From positions 1,351,324 through 1,415,323 of the forward strand of contig NZ_JAHCDI010000004.1 of assembly GCF_019697375.1 (NCBI RefSeq): 64,000 nucleotides of DNA. The letters are read 5' to 3'. Shown here piece after piece: positions 46,969 through 55,114 of this stretch (its first letter is position 1; each line of letters opens with the position of its first letter). The position numbers and the translations under genes are program-made. The notes under the pieces were generated by a model. It made no database searches, was not told the DNA's origin, and worked only from the letters and a program-made list of their open reading frames with translations. The stretch is from Micromonospora tarapacensis. Lineage in GTDB: Bacteria; Actinomycetota; Actinomycetes; Mycobacteriales; Micromonosporaceae.

Positions 46969-48432
46969 CTAGTTGTGCGTCAGTCGATTGAAGAGTTGAT
47001 GTAGATAGCCGAACGCTTCGCCTGATGGGGGCGCGGAAAGCTCTTGCACCAGAGCTTTGAGATCGTCGTCATCGAGAGGAATGATGTACCCGCGATGGTC
47101 ATGAGCCGTGTCGAGACACGATCTCCAGATCTTCTCCTTGTCTGTGTACCCGCGATACACCAGCAATCCGACTATGCCGCGGGAAGGGGAGAATCGTCCT
47201 TGAATCTGATCGAGGGCGGGATTATCGATTGGGCGGTTGTAGTTTTTGCATTCGATCATTATGTTGGCGGACGGATAGTGCATGCTAAGCCACTGAAAAA
47301 AACCATGCCGGGCGGCGTTGGTGTAGGTCAGATCAAGCCGCTTGCGCCCGTCGTGGAGTGGATGCTGCCGTTTGGGATGTACCAAGTGCGGGTAGAAAAT
47401 GGCAGTAAAGAGATCCTGAATGCGTCGCTCATATAGATCTGCCTGCCTGCTTCCTGGCTCCACCTCGATCACCCGAGCAAGAAGATCCTCGGCTTCGCTT
47501 AGATCACCGCCAACTACTTCGGCGATCTCTTCGTTCTCAAGGATGCGACTGGGATTCGCTGCTTTTTGCTCCTTGTAGCTGGGGAGCATGTCTGGATTAT
47601 CTGCTGAAACCGCAGAATTAATCCGCTTCTCTACCCCTGGGTTGTCTCGTCCGACGCCGAACTGCTCCTTATACTTCGCGTCCACATCTTTCTTGGTGAC
47701 CGTAGGCCGACCACGCACCAGCTTAACCAGGCTCCCTGCGGCGTATTCTTGGGCGACCAGGAAGTTTAGTACCTGATGCCTATAGTAGTCGTTGGAATTC
47801 ATGTGGAGCTTGCGCCGAACTATTTCTTTGGGGATCAGAATGAGCTTGGCTCCATTGGGGTTTGGCAAGGAAGTGTACTCCTCGTACCATTCTCCCTTGT
47901 TGGAGTTCCAAAGCGGGCCAGATGCTACACCCTCAGCTAAAGGTATATTGTGGTACTCGGAAGTCTCCTGCGTGTAGGAGATAAGCTGACGTCGAATGAT
48001 GTTCGTAGTGATGTCAGAGATGCGGTCGCGATCGACACCTTCAATCAGAAGCGCTGTATCTTCCAGGTCCTGAATGAGGCCGGTGCGGACAGCTTTGCTG
48101 CTAGAAAGAGCTTGCCAGAAATCTCTGGCGAGTTCGTTGCCGACGCCGCTTCCATTCGACGGGCCACGAGAGAGTCCTAGGTGGGTCTCGTTGGGCTCCC
48201 TGAGATTGGAGAGGAGAGAGAGCGCGAGGTCGTTGTCGCCGTCGGTAATCGCATCAAGCACTCTTTGAAAGAACGACTGGATCGCCGATGCGCAACTATC
48301 CGCCCAAGGGCCCGACAATTGAGCTATGGCTCGTGGGTCAACGTAGAGGCGAACATCGTTGACGATATCTACGTCGACAAAATCGAGTTCCGACTGCCTC
48401 TTGCCTAATCTGTAGTACTCGGATACCCGCAT
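46969..48432 (-). CDS. Predicted stand-alone PD-(D/E)XK nuclease (candidate defence protein)
   Basis: This 487-residue soluble protein has a long N-terminal domain (~1-330): YYRLGKRQSELDFVDVDI, LREPNETHLGLSRG, QDLEDTALLIEGVDRDRISD and PKEIVRRKLHMNSNDYYRHQ. I recall this as recurring in a widespread uncharacterised family. The C-terminal ~150 residues look like a restriction-endonuclease fold: E335 in YERRIQDLF, D367 in RKRLDLTY, E394-x-K396 in NIMIECKNY, and Gln in LDQIQGRF. No helicase, methylase or kinase partner is adjacent. Its G+C is visibly far below its neighbours, and Lys/Asn are common, so recent transfer is likely. Anti-phage or plasmid interference is inference. Confidence 0.8.
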   Translation of the reverse strand: MRVSEYYRLGKRQSELDFVDVDIVNDVRLYVDPRAIAQLSGPWADSCASAIQSFFQRVLDAITDGDNDLALSLLSNLREPNETHLGLSRGPSNGSGVGNELARDFWQALSSSKAVRTGLIQDLEDTALLIEGVDRDRISDITTNIIRRQLISYTQETSEYHNIPLAEGVASGPLWNSNKGEWYEEYTSLPNPNGAKLILIPKEIVRRKLHMNSNDYYRHQVLNFLVAQEYAAGSLVKLVRGRPTVTKKDVDAKYKEQFGVGRDNPGVEKRINSAVSADNPDMLPSYKEQKAANPSRILENEEIAEVVGGDLSEAEDLLARVIEVEPGSRQADLYERRIQDLFTAIFYPHLVHPKRQHPLHDGRKRLDLTYTNAARHGFFQWLSMHYPSANIMIECKNYNRPIDNPALDQIQGRFSPSRGIVGLLVYRGYTDKEKIWRSCLDTAHDHRGYIIPLDDDDLKALVQELSAPPSGEAFGYLHQLFNRLTHN

Positions 48433-48764
48433 GCCGCGCCCTTCCTCTTATCGCTGCGGAGCGTGGTCATGGAGTTTACGGCTTGAAGCGGCGAGTGATA
48501 TCGCTCCAAGGTCCATGGCTGTGACTTGAATATGACCAACTCTGGCAAAACATACGAAAACTCGCCTGTCCGTTTGGCGGCGAGTCTGACTTCCGACAGG
48601 TGTAACGGCACCTACGGCCACCGCCAGAACCAAGATCATGCCGTTCTGAGGCCGTCGGAGGGCAACTTGCGCTGCCTACTGCTGACCATCAATGCCAGCC
48701 GTCACGGCAGCTCAACAGCCAAGTCGCCCGCTTTGTTCAACTACACCCCCGCCGTTGATCAATA
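48433..48764. other. Upstream region of the nuclease gene
   Basis: About 330 bases of lower G+C that should hold the nuclease promoter on the minus strand. A plus-strand frame (MNMTNSGKTYENSPVRL) reaches the att repeat and ends YNAK like metH, but only because the repeat supplies those codons. I do not call it a gene. Confidence 0.45.
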
Positions 48765-48787
48765 CAACGCCAAATAGACGGTGGAGG
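48765..48787 (+). repeat. att-type direct repeat, right copy
   Basis: This copy is identical over 23 nt to the metH-end copy at 41819-41841. It is followed by about 40 bases of strong similarity and then by a second, decayed integrase 3' end, so it also acts as the left border of a second element. Confidence 0.8.
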
Positions 48788-48789
48788 TC

Positions 48790-48965
48790 GGGCAACCGGT
48801 CTGAGCTGGGCGAGCATAGATCACGCCTCCTTGCTTGGGCGCACGGTGTGTACACCGGCTTCACGCCGGAAAGCAGCGCCGATCGCGACGCGCGGCCGCT
48901 GATCGTCGTCCGGCCACCAGTGCGAGTAGACCCGCAGGGGTGGTCGTCCTTCGGTGAGATGTACC
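48790..48965 (-). pseudogene. Integrase 3' end remnant
   Basis: Base by base this stretch follows the 3' end of the integrase at 41.88-42.0 kb (for example CGCCGATCGCGAC against CGTCGATCGCGCT, then GTCGTCCGGCCAC in both). No reading frame survives and the catalytic Tyr region is broken. The next ~400 bases toward the regulator hold no gene, only a 19-bp tandem duplication near 49221-49260. Confidence 0.6.
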
Positions 48966-49340
48966 GGCGGCAGCCGCGGTGACCAGCGGCCCCAGCCGGG
49001 CCGGCCGGCCTGTGGCCAGGTGGACCGCCCCGGCCGACCGGTCCCGCCGGTTCGCTACCCAAGGTGTACCCGCCGCTGGCGCATGCTCGTCTTCTCCCAC
49101 GCGGTGTTCGTGTGATCGATGAAGCACGCCGCTCCGCCTCGGCCGCCCGTTGACGCTCATGCCAGCTATGAGCGGGTCCAGCTTGCGGTCGATCTTCACC
49201 AGGCCATCTTCCGCCGTACCGGGTGGTGGTGTCGCCTCGCCGTGGTGGTGTCGCCTCGCCGACATGGCCCGGAGCGCCTGTCAGCTGCTGTGGTGGCGTA
49301 CCGGTGCCGGGTACCGTCGACTGTGGTGGCACGCCGGTTG

Positions 49341-49373
49341 TAGTGGTCGGCAGGGCCGCCGCGTAGACCGCTA
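49341..49373. promoter_or_regulatory. Half-site pair TAGTGGTC...GACCGCTA before second XRE gene
   Basis: The same inverted half-site layout as in the first element occurs here, with one mismatch, 15 bases before the regulator's ATG. The surrounding sequence (GGGTACCGTCGACTG upstream and GACCGCTACCTGGG downstream) is also shared. Confidence 0.55.
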
Positions 49374-49387
49374 CCTGGGGAGCAGCG

Positions 49388-50395
49388 ATGCCGCCACGCG
49401 CGCATACCCTCGTTGACCCGCGATTTCCTGCCGAACTGGCCCGGCTGCGCCGTGAGCGTGGCCTGTCGCTGCGGGAGCTAGCTCGGCAGGCGTTCGTCGG
49501 CAAATCCTACGTTCACGACCTTGAGGCGGGGCGTACCCGGCCGTCCCGGGATCTGGCCGCGCACCTGGACGACACGCTGCACGCCAGCGGGACGCTGGCC
49601 GCCATGGTGGTCGACGCCCCGGCCGTCACCACCCCCGACGACGATGACCGCCTGGCGTACGTGTTCGCCGAGCCATCCCGGCTCGACGGCACGGCGGTGC
49701 GGCTGATCGGCGATGTGCTGGCCGCTCAGCGTCGGCTCGACGACGTTCTGCCGGCACCGGTGACGCTGCCCGCCATGGTGGCGCAGTGGCACACCGCGCA
49801 GCAGCTGGCCGAGCGGGCCGCCGGGCCGCACGCCGCCGGGCTGCACGAGGTGGTCGCGGAGTGGACGCAGTTCGTGGGCTGGCTGCACGCTGAGGCTCGC
49901 AACGACGGTGAGGCGGTGCGGGTGCTCATCGAGGCCGCCAACCAGGCCGACGCCATCGACAGCGGGCCGATGGCCGCGCAGGTGGAAAACTTCCGCGGCT
50001 ACCTCGAACGGCAGCGCGGCAACCCGAGAGGCATCGTGCGGCACTTTCTCGCCGCGTACCACACCCCCGGCGCGACGGCCCTACAGCGTGTCGGTGACGC
50101 CATTCAGGCCGCGCACGGCTGCGCGTTGCTCGGCGACCGAGACGCGGCGGTACGGCTGCTGGCTGAGGCGAGCGACCTCACCGAGGTGGCCGAGAACGAG
50201 CAGGCGCCGGTGCTGGCGTACTGGCTGACGCCGACGTTCTCCCGGATGGGGTTGGGCCTGGCCTATCTGGCGCTCGGCGACCACCCGGCCGGCATCGACA
50301 ACCTGCGTACCGGCCTGGCTGGCCTGCCGGCGGACCAGCGCGACGCCGAGTGGACGCGGGAGTACCGCCACGCGCTCGCGGTCGCCACCGGTTGA
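49388..50395 (+). CDS. XRE-family regulator with TPR-like region
   Basis: This is an intact 335-residue protein. The helix-turn-helix is ELARLRRERGLSLRELARQAFVGKSYVHDLEAGRTRP. The C-terminal ~200 residues are TPR-like helices (ALQRVGDAIQAAHGCALLGD, RMGLGLAYLALGDHPAGIDNL). It is equivalent in place and architecture to the regulator of the first element but only distantly related in sequence, so it may bind its own version of the shared half-sites. ATG start. Confidence 0.88.
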   Translation: MPPRAHTLVDPRFPAELARLRRERGLSLRELARQAFVGKSYVHDLEAGRTRPSRDLAAHLDDTLHASGTLAAMVVDAPAVTTPDDDDRLAYVFAEPSRLDGTAVRLIGDVLAAQRRLDDVLPAPVTLPAMVAQWHTAQQLAERAAGPHAAGLHEVVAEWTQFVGWLHAEARNDGEAVRVLIEAANQADAIDSGPMAAQVENFRGYLERQRGNPRGIVRHFLAAYHTPGATALQRVGDAIQAAHGCALLGDRDAAVRLLAEASDLTEVAENEQAPVLAYWLTPTFSRMGLGLAYLALGDHPAGIDNLRTGLAGLPADQRDAEWTREYRHALAVATG

Positions 50396-50511
50396 CCTGT
50401 CCGCCACCCGTTCCGGACAGCGTGCCGGACACGGCGCCCCTGACCTGGGCACACACCGTCACTGCGTGATGCCTGTGGGCGGCGGTGTTCCCCCGACGCC
50501 CGGTGGCCGAT

Positions 50512-50631
50512 TTGACCGGGCAACCGGTGACGTACTGGGCTTCGGTGGTCGCTGAGACGGTCGCGATCGGCCGGGCAGTGGACGACGCCCTGCCCGCTCC
50601 CGGTCGGCTGCCGCGTCAAGCCGCTAGCTAG
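50512..50631 (+). pseudogene. Truncated copy of the Cys-rich element gene
   Basis: A TTG-started 39-residue frame (LTGQPVTYWASVVAETVAIG) matches the N-terminus of the protein at 44595-44924 and then ends at GCTAGCTAG, shared with the end of the convergent MarR gene. The Cys-rich part is gone. The ~115 bases before it hold only a decayed relic of the upstream small gene. Confidence 0.55.
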
Positions 50632-51115
50632 CGGTGGAGCCGAGGTGGGCGTGTAGCTTCGCGGCGATCTCGCCGGCGGCGGCGAGCTGTTCCGGGGTGA
50701 GCGCGTCGACGAAGAGTTTCCGGACGGCGCGCAGGTGCGGAACGGTGGCGCCGTGGAACGCCTGGGCGCCGGTGGGGGTGAGCACGATGTCGGCTCCGCG
50801 GCTGTCGTCGGCGGGCTCCTCGCGTCGGATCAGGGCGCGCCGCTGCATCCGGGCGAGGTGGTGGGAGAGGCGGCTGCGGGTCCAACCGGCGGCGTCGGCG
50901 AGTTGGGAGGAGCGCATCCGCTGCTCCGGGGCCTCGCTGAGGGCGAGCAGTACGACGTAGTCGGCGCGCGAGAGTGAGCAGTCGCGCTGGAGTTGGGACG
51001 CGAGCTGTTGCCGCAGGGTCTCGGCGGTCTCGATGTAGTCGCGCCAGATGCGTAGTTCCTCCGTGGTGGGCAGCTGGCGTCCGTGCCGCTGCGGTGCCGG
51101 TGTGTCCATCGTCAT
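50624..51115 (-). CDS. MarR-family transcriptional regulator
   Basis: This 163-residue repressor has a winged helix in the middle (LSRADYVVLLALSEAPEQRMRSSQLADAAGWTRSRLSHHLARMQRRALIRRE, wing DDSRGADIVLTPTG). Dimer helices lie at both ends. It is divergent from a flavin oxidoreductase gene, with two perfect 12-bp palindromes between them, the usual arrangement for ligand-relieved repression of both. The start is MTMDTPAP; the second Met is also possible. Confidence 0.9.
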   Translation of the reverse strand: MTMDTPAPQRHGRQLPTTEELRIWRDYIETAETLRQQLASQLQRDCSLSRADYVVLLALSEAPEQRMRSSQLADAAGWTRSRLSHHLARMQRRALIRREEPADDSRGADIVLTPTGAQAFHGATVPHLRAVRKLFVDALTPEQLAAAGEIAAKLHAHLGSTAS

Positions 51116-51128
51116 GCCGCACTCCCGA

Positions 51129-51167
51129 TTGACGCGTCAACTAAATGATACGTTATTGACGCGTCAA
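51129..51167. promoter_or_regulatory. Two identical MarR operators TTGACGCGTCAA
   Basis: Perfect 12-bp palindromes lie at 51129-51140 and 51156-51167, 27 bp centre to centre, just upstream of the MarR start and between the divergent genes. The AT-rich spacer (TAAATGATACGTTA) probably holds a promoter -10 region. Confidence 0.8.
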
Positions 51168-51307
51168 TCATCAGTTCGGGATGGGCGGCGCGAGTCACCG
51201 GCGGGGAATCGGGGAGGTGAGGGCCATGAGGCGCGAGACGTGCCGACTCGGGCTCGGCCGAGGTTGCCCCACGGTCCAGGAAGAGCTGCTCAGGAAGGAG
51301 TCTTCGT

Positions 51308-52339
51308 ATGTCTGACGTGCTGTTCGGCCTCGACACCTTTGGTGACCTGCCCGAGGACGACTCCGGCGCGCTCCTGTCGCACGCCGCCGCCATCCGGCAG
51401 GTCGTCGACGAGGCGGTGCTGGCGGACGAGATCGGCGTCGACGCCATCGCCCTCGGCGAACACCACCGGCCGGAGTACTCGGTGTCGACGCCCGAGACGG
51501 TCTTGGCCGGTATCGCCACGCGGACCTCGCGGATCCGGCTCGGCTCCGGGGTGACCGTGCTGAGTTCGGACGACCCGGTCCGGGTGTTCCAGCGCTTCGC
51601 CACGGTGGACGCGCTGTCGCGCGGCCGTGCCGAGGTCATCCTCGGCCGCGGATCGTTCACCGAGTCCTTTCCGCTGTTCGGCTACGACCTGCGCGACTAC
51701 GACGTGCTGTTCGAGGAGAAGCTCGACCTCTTCGTGAAGCTGCTCGACGAGACGCCGGTCACCTGGAAGGGCACCGTGCGTGCCCCGCTGGAGCAGGCCG
51801 ACGTCTTTCCGAAGACGGAGTCGGGACGCCTGCCCACCTGGGTAGGGGTCGGCGGCTCGCCGCAGTCGGTCGTCCGCACCGCCCGGCACGGGCTGCCGCT
51901 CATGCTCGCCATCATCGGTGGCGCGCCCGAGCGTTTCGCCCCGTACATCGACCTGTACCGGCGGGCCGCCGAGCAACTCGGCACGACCGCGTACCCGGTC
52001 GGGATGCACTCGCCCGGCTTCGTCGCCGAGACCGACGAGGAGGCCAAGGAGGTCTTCTGGCCGCGCTACCGGGTGCTCCGGGACCGGATCGGCGCGCTGC
52101 GCGGTTGGCCACCGATCCACCGGGCGGAGTTCGACGCCGAGGTCGAGCGCGGTTCCCTGTACGTCGGTTCCCCGGAGACCGTCGCTCGGCGGGTCGCCGG
52201 GGCGATCCGCAGCCTCGGCGTCGGCCGGTTCGACCTGATCTACACGGCGGGATCGCAGCCGACCAGCGCCCGGCTGCGTGCCGTGGAACTCTACGGCACG
52301 AGGGTGATTCCCATGGTCCGCGACATTCTGGCCGGTTGA
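51308..52339 (+). CDS. LLM-class flavin-dependent oxidoreductase
   Basis: This is a 343-residue luciferase-like monooxygenase or reductase. It has VDAIALGEHHRPEYSVSTPE (flavin-side His-His), RIRLGSGVTVLSSDDPVRVFQ, AEVILGRGSFTESFPLFGYD and TWVGVGGSPQSVVRTARHGLP. The EHHRPE motif points to the FMN-dependent alkanal/LuxA-like group more than the F420 group. The ATG follows CAGGAAGGAG. It is very likely the main target of the divergent MarR repressor. Confidence 0.9.
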   Translation: MSDVLFGLDTFGDLPEDDSGALLSHAAAIRQVVDEAVLADEIGVDAIALGEHHRPEYSVSTPETVLAGIATRTSRIRLGSGVTVLSSDDPVRVFQRFATVDALSRGRAEVILGRGSFTESFPLFGYDLRDYDVLFEEKLDLFVKLLDETPVTWKGTVRAPLEQADVFPKTESGRLPTWVGVGGSPQSVVRTARHGLPLMLAIIGGAPERFAPYIDLYRRAAEQLGTTAYPVGMHSPGFVAETDEEAKEVFWPRYRVLRDRIGALRGWPPIHRAEFDAEVERGSLYVGSPETVARRVAGAIRSLGVGRFDLIYTAGSQPTSARLRAVELYGTRVIPMVRDILAG

Positions 52340-52366
52340 CGCGGCATCGAAGCCCGGAGGGAAGAC

Positions 52367-53092
52367 ATGAACGACACCGGCCAGCCCGAACCCCGGGGCA
52401 CCCTGGGCATCCTCGGTGCCGGCAAGGTGGGCACGGTGCTCGCCCGCCTCGCCCTCGCGGCCGGCTACCGGGTGTTGGTCGCCGGCTCCGGCGATCCCGC
52501 CAAGATCGCCCTCACCGTCGAGGTGCTGACCCCCGGCGCGGTCGCCACCACCGGCACCGACGCCGCGACCCGCGCCGACGTCGTGATTCTCGCGCTGCCG
52601 CTGGGCCGGTATCGCACCGTCCCCGCCGACGCGTTGCGCGGCAAGCTGGTCGTCGACGCGATGAACTACTGGTGGGAGGTCGACGGCATCCGGGACGACC
52701 TGACCGATCCGGGCACGTCGTCGAGTGAACTCGTCCAGGCGTTCCTGCCGGACTCGCGGGTGGTCAAGGCGTTCAACCACATGGGTTACCACGATCTTGA
52801 GGACGAGGCGCGGGCTGCCGGCCAGCCCGGACGAAAGGCCATCGCGATCGCCGGCGACGATGCCGTCGACCTCGCTGCCGTCGCCGCTCTCGTCGACGCC
52901 CTCGGCTTCGATCCCGTCGTCGCGGGCCCGCTCGCCGAGGGCGTCCGCCTGCAACCCGGTGCCGAGCTGTTCGGCGCCGACCTGCCCGCCGACGAGGTGC
53001 GGGCCCTGCTCGACCGCTTCCCCGAGTCACCGCACGGCAGAGCTGTTGCCGAGGCCCGCCGCGCCCGACCCGAGGCGGCCGGCCCGTCCTGA
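52367..53092 (+). CDS. NAD(P)-binding oxidoreductase (F420:NADP reductase-like)
   Basis: This 241-residue Rossmann protein has the nucleotide motif [21 protein letters not shown] at the N-terminus. [17 protein letters not shown] and [18 protein letters not shown] follow, then [16 protein letters not shown]. The overall layout follows NADPH-dependent F420 reductase and related NADP oxidoreductases. It starts 27 bases after the LLM gene with GGAGGGAAGAC upstream, so the two form an operon: one enzyme probably supplies reduced cofactor or acts on the same substrate as the other. Confidence 0.85.
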   Translation: MNDTGQPEPRGTLGILGAGKVGTVLARLALAAGYRVLVAGSGDPAKIALTVEVLTPGAVATTGTDAATRADVVILALPLGRYRTVPADALRGKLVVDAMNYWWEVDGIRDDLTDPGTSSSELVQAFLPDSRVVKAFNHMGYHDLEDEARAAGQPGRKAIAIAGDDAVDLAAVAALVDALGFDPVVAGPLAEGVRLQPGAELFGADLPADEVRALLDRFPESPHGRAVAEARRARPEAAGPS

Positions 53093-53214
53093 CACACCGG
53101 CTGGCAACCGGGTGACGCCGATGCGGGACTGGGATGCCGCCGATCTGTGGCAGTCAGGCTGTTGCCGAGCCGGCGTGTCAGCTTGCTGTGCTGCCACGAT
53201 TCCGGCTGGCAGCG

Positions 53215-53530
53215 GTGCTCCGCGCGTACGGCGGGCAGCCTCGGATCCCGCGCCAACCGCCCGTCGGCCGTCACCCGGTCGACCAGGGCCAGCCCCGCGT
53301 CGGGTCCCTCGGTCATCGCCACCGCGACGGCGTGGTTGAGCGCCACGAGGGGGGTGCCGTCGAGTTGCCGCAGCACGCCGTAGAGGGCCACGATCTGCGG
53401 CCAGTCGGTCTGTTCGGCGCTGGGCGCCTCGTCGTGCAGCGCGGCCACCTCCTGCGCCGACATCGCCGGCCTGCCCGGCCATCGCATCGTAGTCGCGCTG
53501 CGAGCCGTACAACATGATCATGTATTTCAC
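53215..53530 (-). pseudogene. YciI-like start fused to an ECF sigma-factor fragment (deletion scar)
   Basis: From the GTG at 53530 the first residues (VKYMIMLYGSQRDYDAMAG) are the start of a YCII-family protein. After about 25 codons the sequence becomes, in another frame, part of an ECF42-type sigma factor (AQEVAALHDEAPSAEQTDWPQIVALYGVL, LNHAVAVAMTEGPDAGLALVD), which is cut off again after LPAVRAEHR. These two families commonly lie side by side in actinobacteria, so an internal deletion of the pair explains the fragment. Nothing here can be functional. Confidence 0.75.
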
Positions 53531-53670
53531 GACTGCCTCCTCTCCTGCCGGTACCGCTCTGGTGCCCGGCCACCGGGGACGTCGGAGCCGGCTGTCCGTT
53601 CCGGACACGGTTCGCCAAGCTTTTCGGGCTACGAACGCCCCTCGCCGCAGGTCTGGCACAATCCGCCGTC

Positions 53671-54246
53671 ATGACGATCTCTCGTGTCCCGGTGGTGCGC
53701 CGCGCGGTGGTTGGCGTCGCGCTGCCGGTGCTGCTGCTGACGGGCTGCGCCGACAGGGCGGCGCCGGCGGCTGAGCCGTCGTCCGGCCCGACCCGCACCG
53801 TGCCCGGCGATTTCTGCGATCGCCTCGACTACACAGTCGCCGTGCCGGCCTTCGTGAAGGCAATGCCGATCCCGGCGCAGGACGTCGACCGCGGTCCCGA
53901 CGCCTCCTGTAGCAAGGGGTTCTTCAGCGGGGACGAGTTCGCCGGCGGGTTCGTCATGGTGAAGACGCAGACCTTCGACAGTGCGGCGCAGGCCCGTACC
54001 GCCTTCGAGCGCACCGCCGGGGGCGACGCGGCGGAACAGTTCGCGGGCGGCGCGGAGATCGTCGCCGACGAGGTGCGGTACCTACAGATCCGGGGTGACG
54101 CCAGGATCACGGTCCTGGACGCCAACGTGATGATGGAGATCCGGCTGGTCTCGCCGACCCCGGTCGGCGACGAGCAGGCGGCGGCGCTGCCGCCGTCGGC
54201 GGTGCGGGTCGCGGTGCAGGCGCTGGAACTGATCCGGGTGGCGTGA
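53671..54246 (+). CDS. Lipoprotein, DUF3558-like
   Basis: This is a 191-residue exported lipoprotein. A basic N-terminus and hydrophobic core (RRAVVGVALPVLLLTGC) end in the lipobox LLTGC, with the acylated Cys near residue 27. The mature part has a Cys pair (FCDRL and SCSKGFF) that could form a disulfide, and a mixed alpha/beta pattern like DUF3558-type proteins. Its stop overlaps the start of the metallopeptidase gene (GTGA), so the two are coupled. Confidence 0.8.
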   Translation: MTISRVPVVRRAVVGVALPVLLLTGCADRAAPAAEPSSGPTRTVPGDFCDRLDYTVAVPAFVKAMPIPAQDVDRGPDASCSKGFFSGDEFAGGFVMVKTQTFDSAAQARTAFERTAGGDAAEQFAGGAEIVADEVRYLQIRGDARITVLDANVMMEIRLVSPTPVGDEQAAALPPSAVRVAVQALELIRVA

Positions 54247-55037
54247 CGGCCGTACCGTCGGGGTATACGGGATCGGGCAGTGCGGACGGGAGGGCTGCGG
54301 TGGCGGCGGGTGGGCGAGGACGGCGCCGGGGAAGGCTCGCCGGGCTGGCGGTGGCGGTGGTGGCGGCGGCCGCCTGCATGGTGGAGCCGGTGGGCCAGCC
54401 GGCGGAACCGAACGAGCAACGGGAACCGGCGTCGCCGGGCGCCGAGGTGACCCGCGCCGACGGCACCGACACGGTCGAGGAGCTCCGGCAGGACATGGCC
54501 GACGCCCAGCGCCTCGCCGAGCAGTACTGGGCCGGACAGTTCCGCGCCTCCGGGCAGTCGTTCCGCCCGATCCGACGGGTCGTCACCTACCAGCGCGACG
54601 GCGAGGTCTCCTGCGGCGGTCAGGAGGTGCCCCGCAACAACGCCGTCTACTGCACGGTCAGCGACTCCATCGCGTACGACATCAACTGGTCCTTCGGCGC
54701 GTTCCGCCAGATCGGCGACGCGTTCGTGTTCTACCTGCTCGCCCACGAGTACGCACACGGCATCCAGACCCGGCTCGGTATCCGCTACAACTTCACCATC
54801 CAGCAGGAGTTGCAGGCCGACTGCATGGCCGGGGCGTTCCTCGGTGACTCGGTGCGCGCCGGCACGCTCACCCTTGAGGACGGTGACCTGGAGGAGTTCA
54901 ACGAGGGCCTGCTGGCCGTCGGCGACGATCCCGGTCAGCCGTGGTTCGCCGAGGGCTCGCACGGCACCCCCGAGCAGCGGGCCGAGAACTTCTTCCGGGG
55001 CTACGAGCGGTCCCTGTCCGCCTGCGACCTCGGTTGA
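54243..55037 (+). CDS. Neutral zinc metallopeptidase (YpfJ family)
   Basis: This 264-residue exported protein has a signal or lipoprotein-type segment (RLAGLAVAVVAAAAC, Cys-45). It then shows VSCGGQEVPRNNAVYCTVSD, the zinc site LLAHEYAHGIQTRLG (H168, H172) and the third-ligand region QQELQADCMAGAFLGD (Glu-189). These are the YpfJ/neutral zinc metallopeptidase landmarks. GTG start. Coupling to the lipoprotein gene suggests a joint role at the cell envelope. Confidence 0.9.
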   Translation: MTAVPSGYTGSGSADGRAAVAAGGRGRRRGRLAGLAVAVVAAAACMVEPVGQPAEPNEQREPASPGAEVTRADGTDTVEELRQDMADAQRLAEQYWAGQFRASGQSFRPIRRVVTYQRDGEVSCGGQEVPRNNAVYCTVSDSIAYDINWSFGAFRQIGDAFVFYLLAHEYAHGIQTRLGIRYNFTIQQELQADCMAGAFLGDSVRAGTLTLEDGDLEEFNEGLLAVGDDPGQPWFAEGSHGTPEQRAENFFRGYERSLSACDLG

Positions 55038-55114
55038 GAAAGGTCACTGTGCCGGGCGCGTCGCGGTCGTGGGCTGACAGGATCCACCGGGTACCCGAAC
55101 CTGAGGAGGATCCG

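Larger units (their letters stand above)
41819..48787. mobile_element. Integrated element at the metH 3' end (~7 kb)
   Basis: The element is bounded by the 23-nt direct repeats. In order it carries a damaged tyrosine integrase (-), an XRE/TPR regulator (+), two coupled small genes (+), a Nudix hydrolase (+), an HD protein (-) and a predicted nuclease (-). No replication, relaxase or FtsK/Tra transfer gene is present, so it is a reduced relative of actinomycete integrative elements or a small satellite. The nuclease segment is clearly poorer in G+C than the flanks. Confidence 0.7.
48788..50631. mobile_element. Second, decayed element of the same family, in tandem
   Basis: It repeats the order of the first element: integrase remnant (-), paired half-site promoter, XRE/TPR regulator (+), then a truncated copy of the Cys-rich gene's N-terminus. 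The right end stops abruptly at the MarR gene 3' end, and no third att copy was found there. Confidence 0.6.

Noticed and set aside
48526..48777. 83-codon plus-strand ORF ending YNAK
   Set aside because: Its metH-like end comes from the att repeat. The rest lacks coding character and has no ribosome site.
50600..50645. Third att copy at the right end of the second element
   Set aside because: TAGCGGTGGAG near 50628 resembles part of the core, but it is the coding end of marR and matches too few bases.
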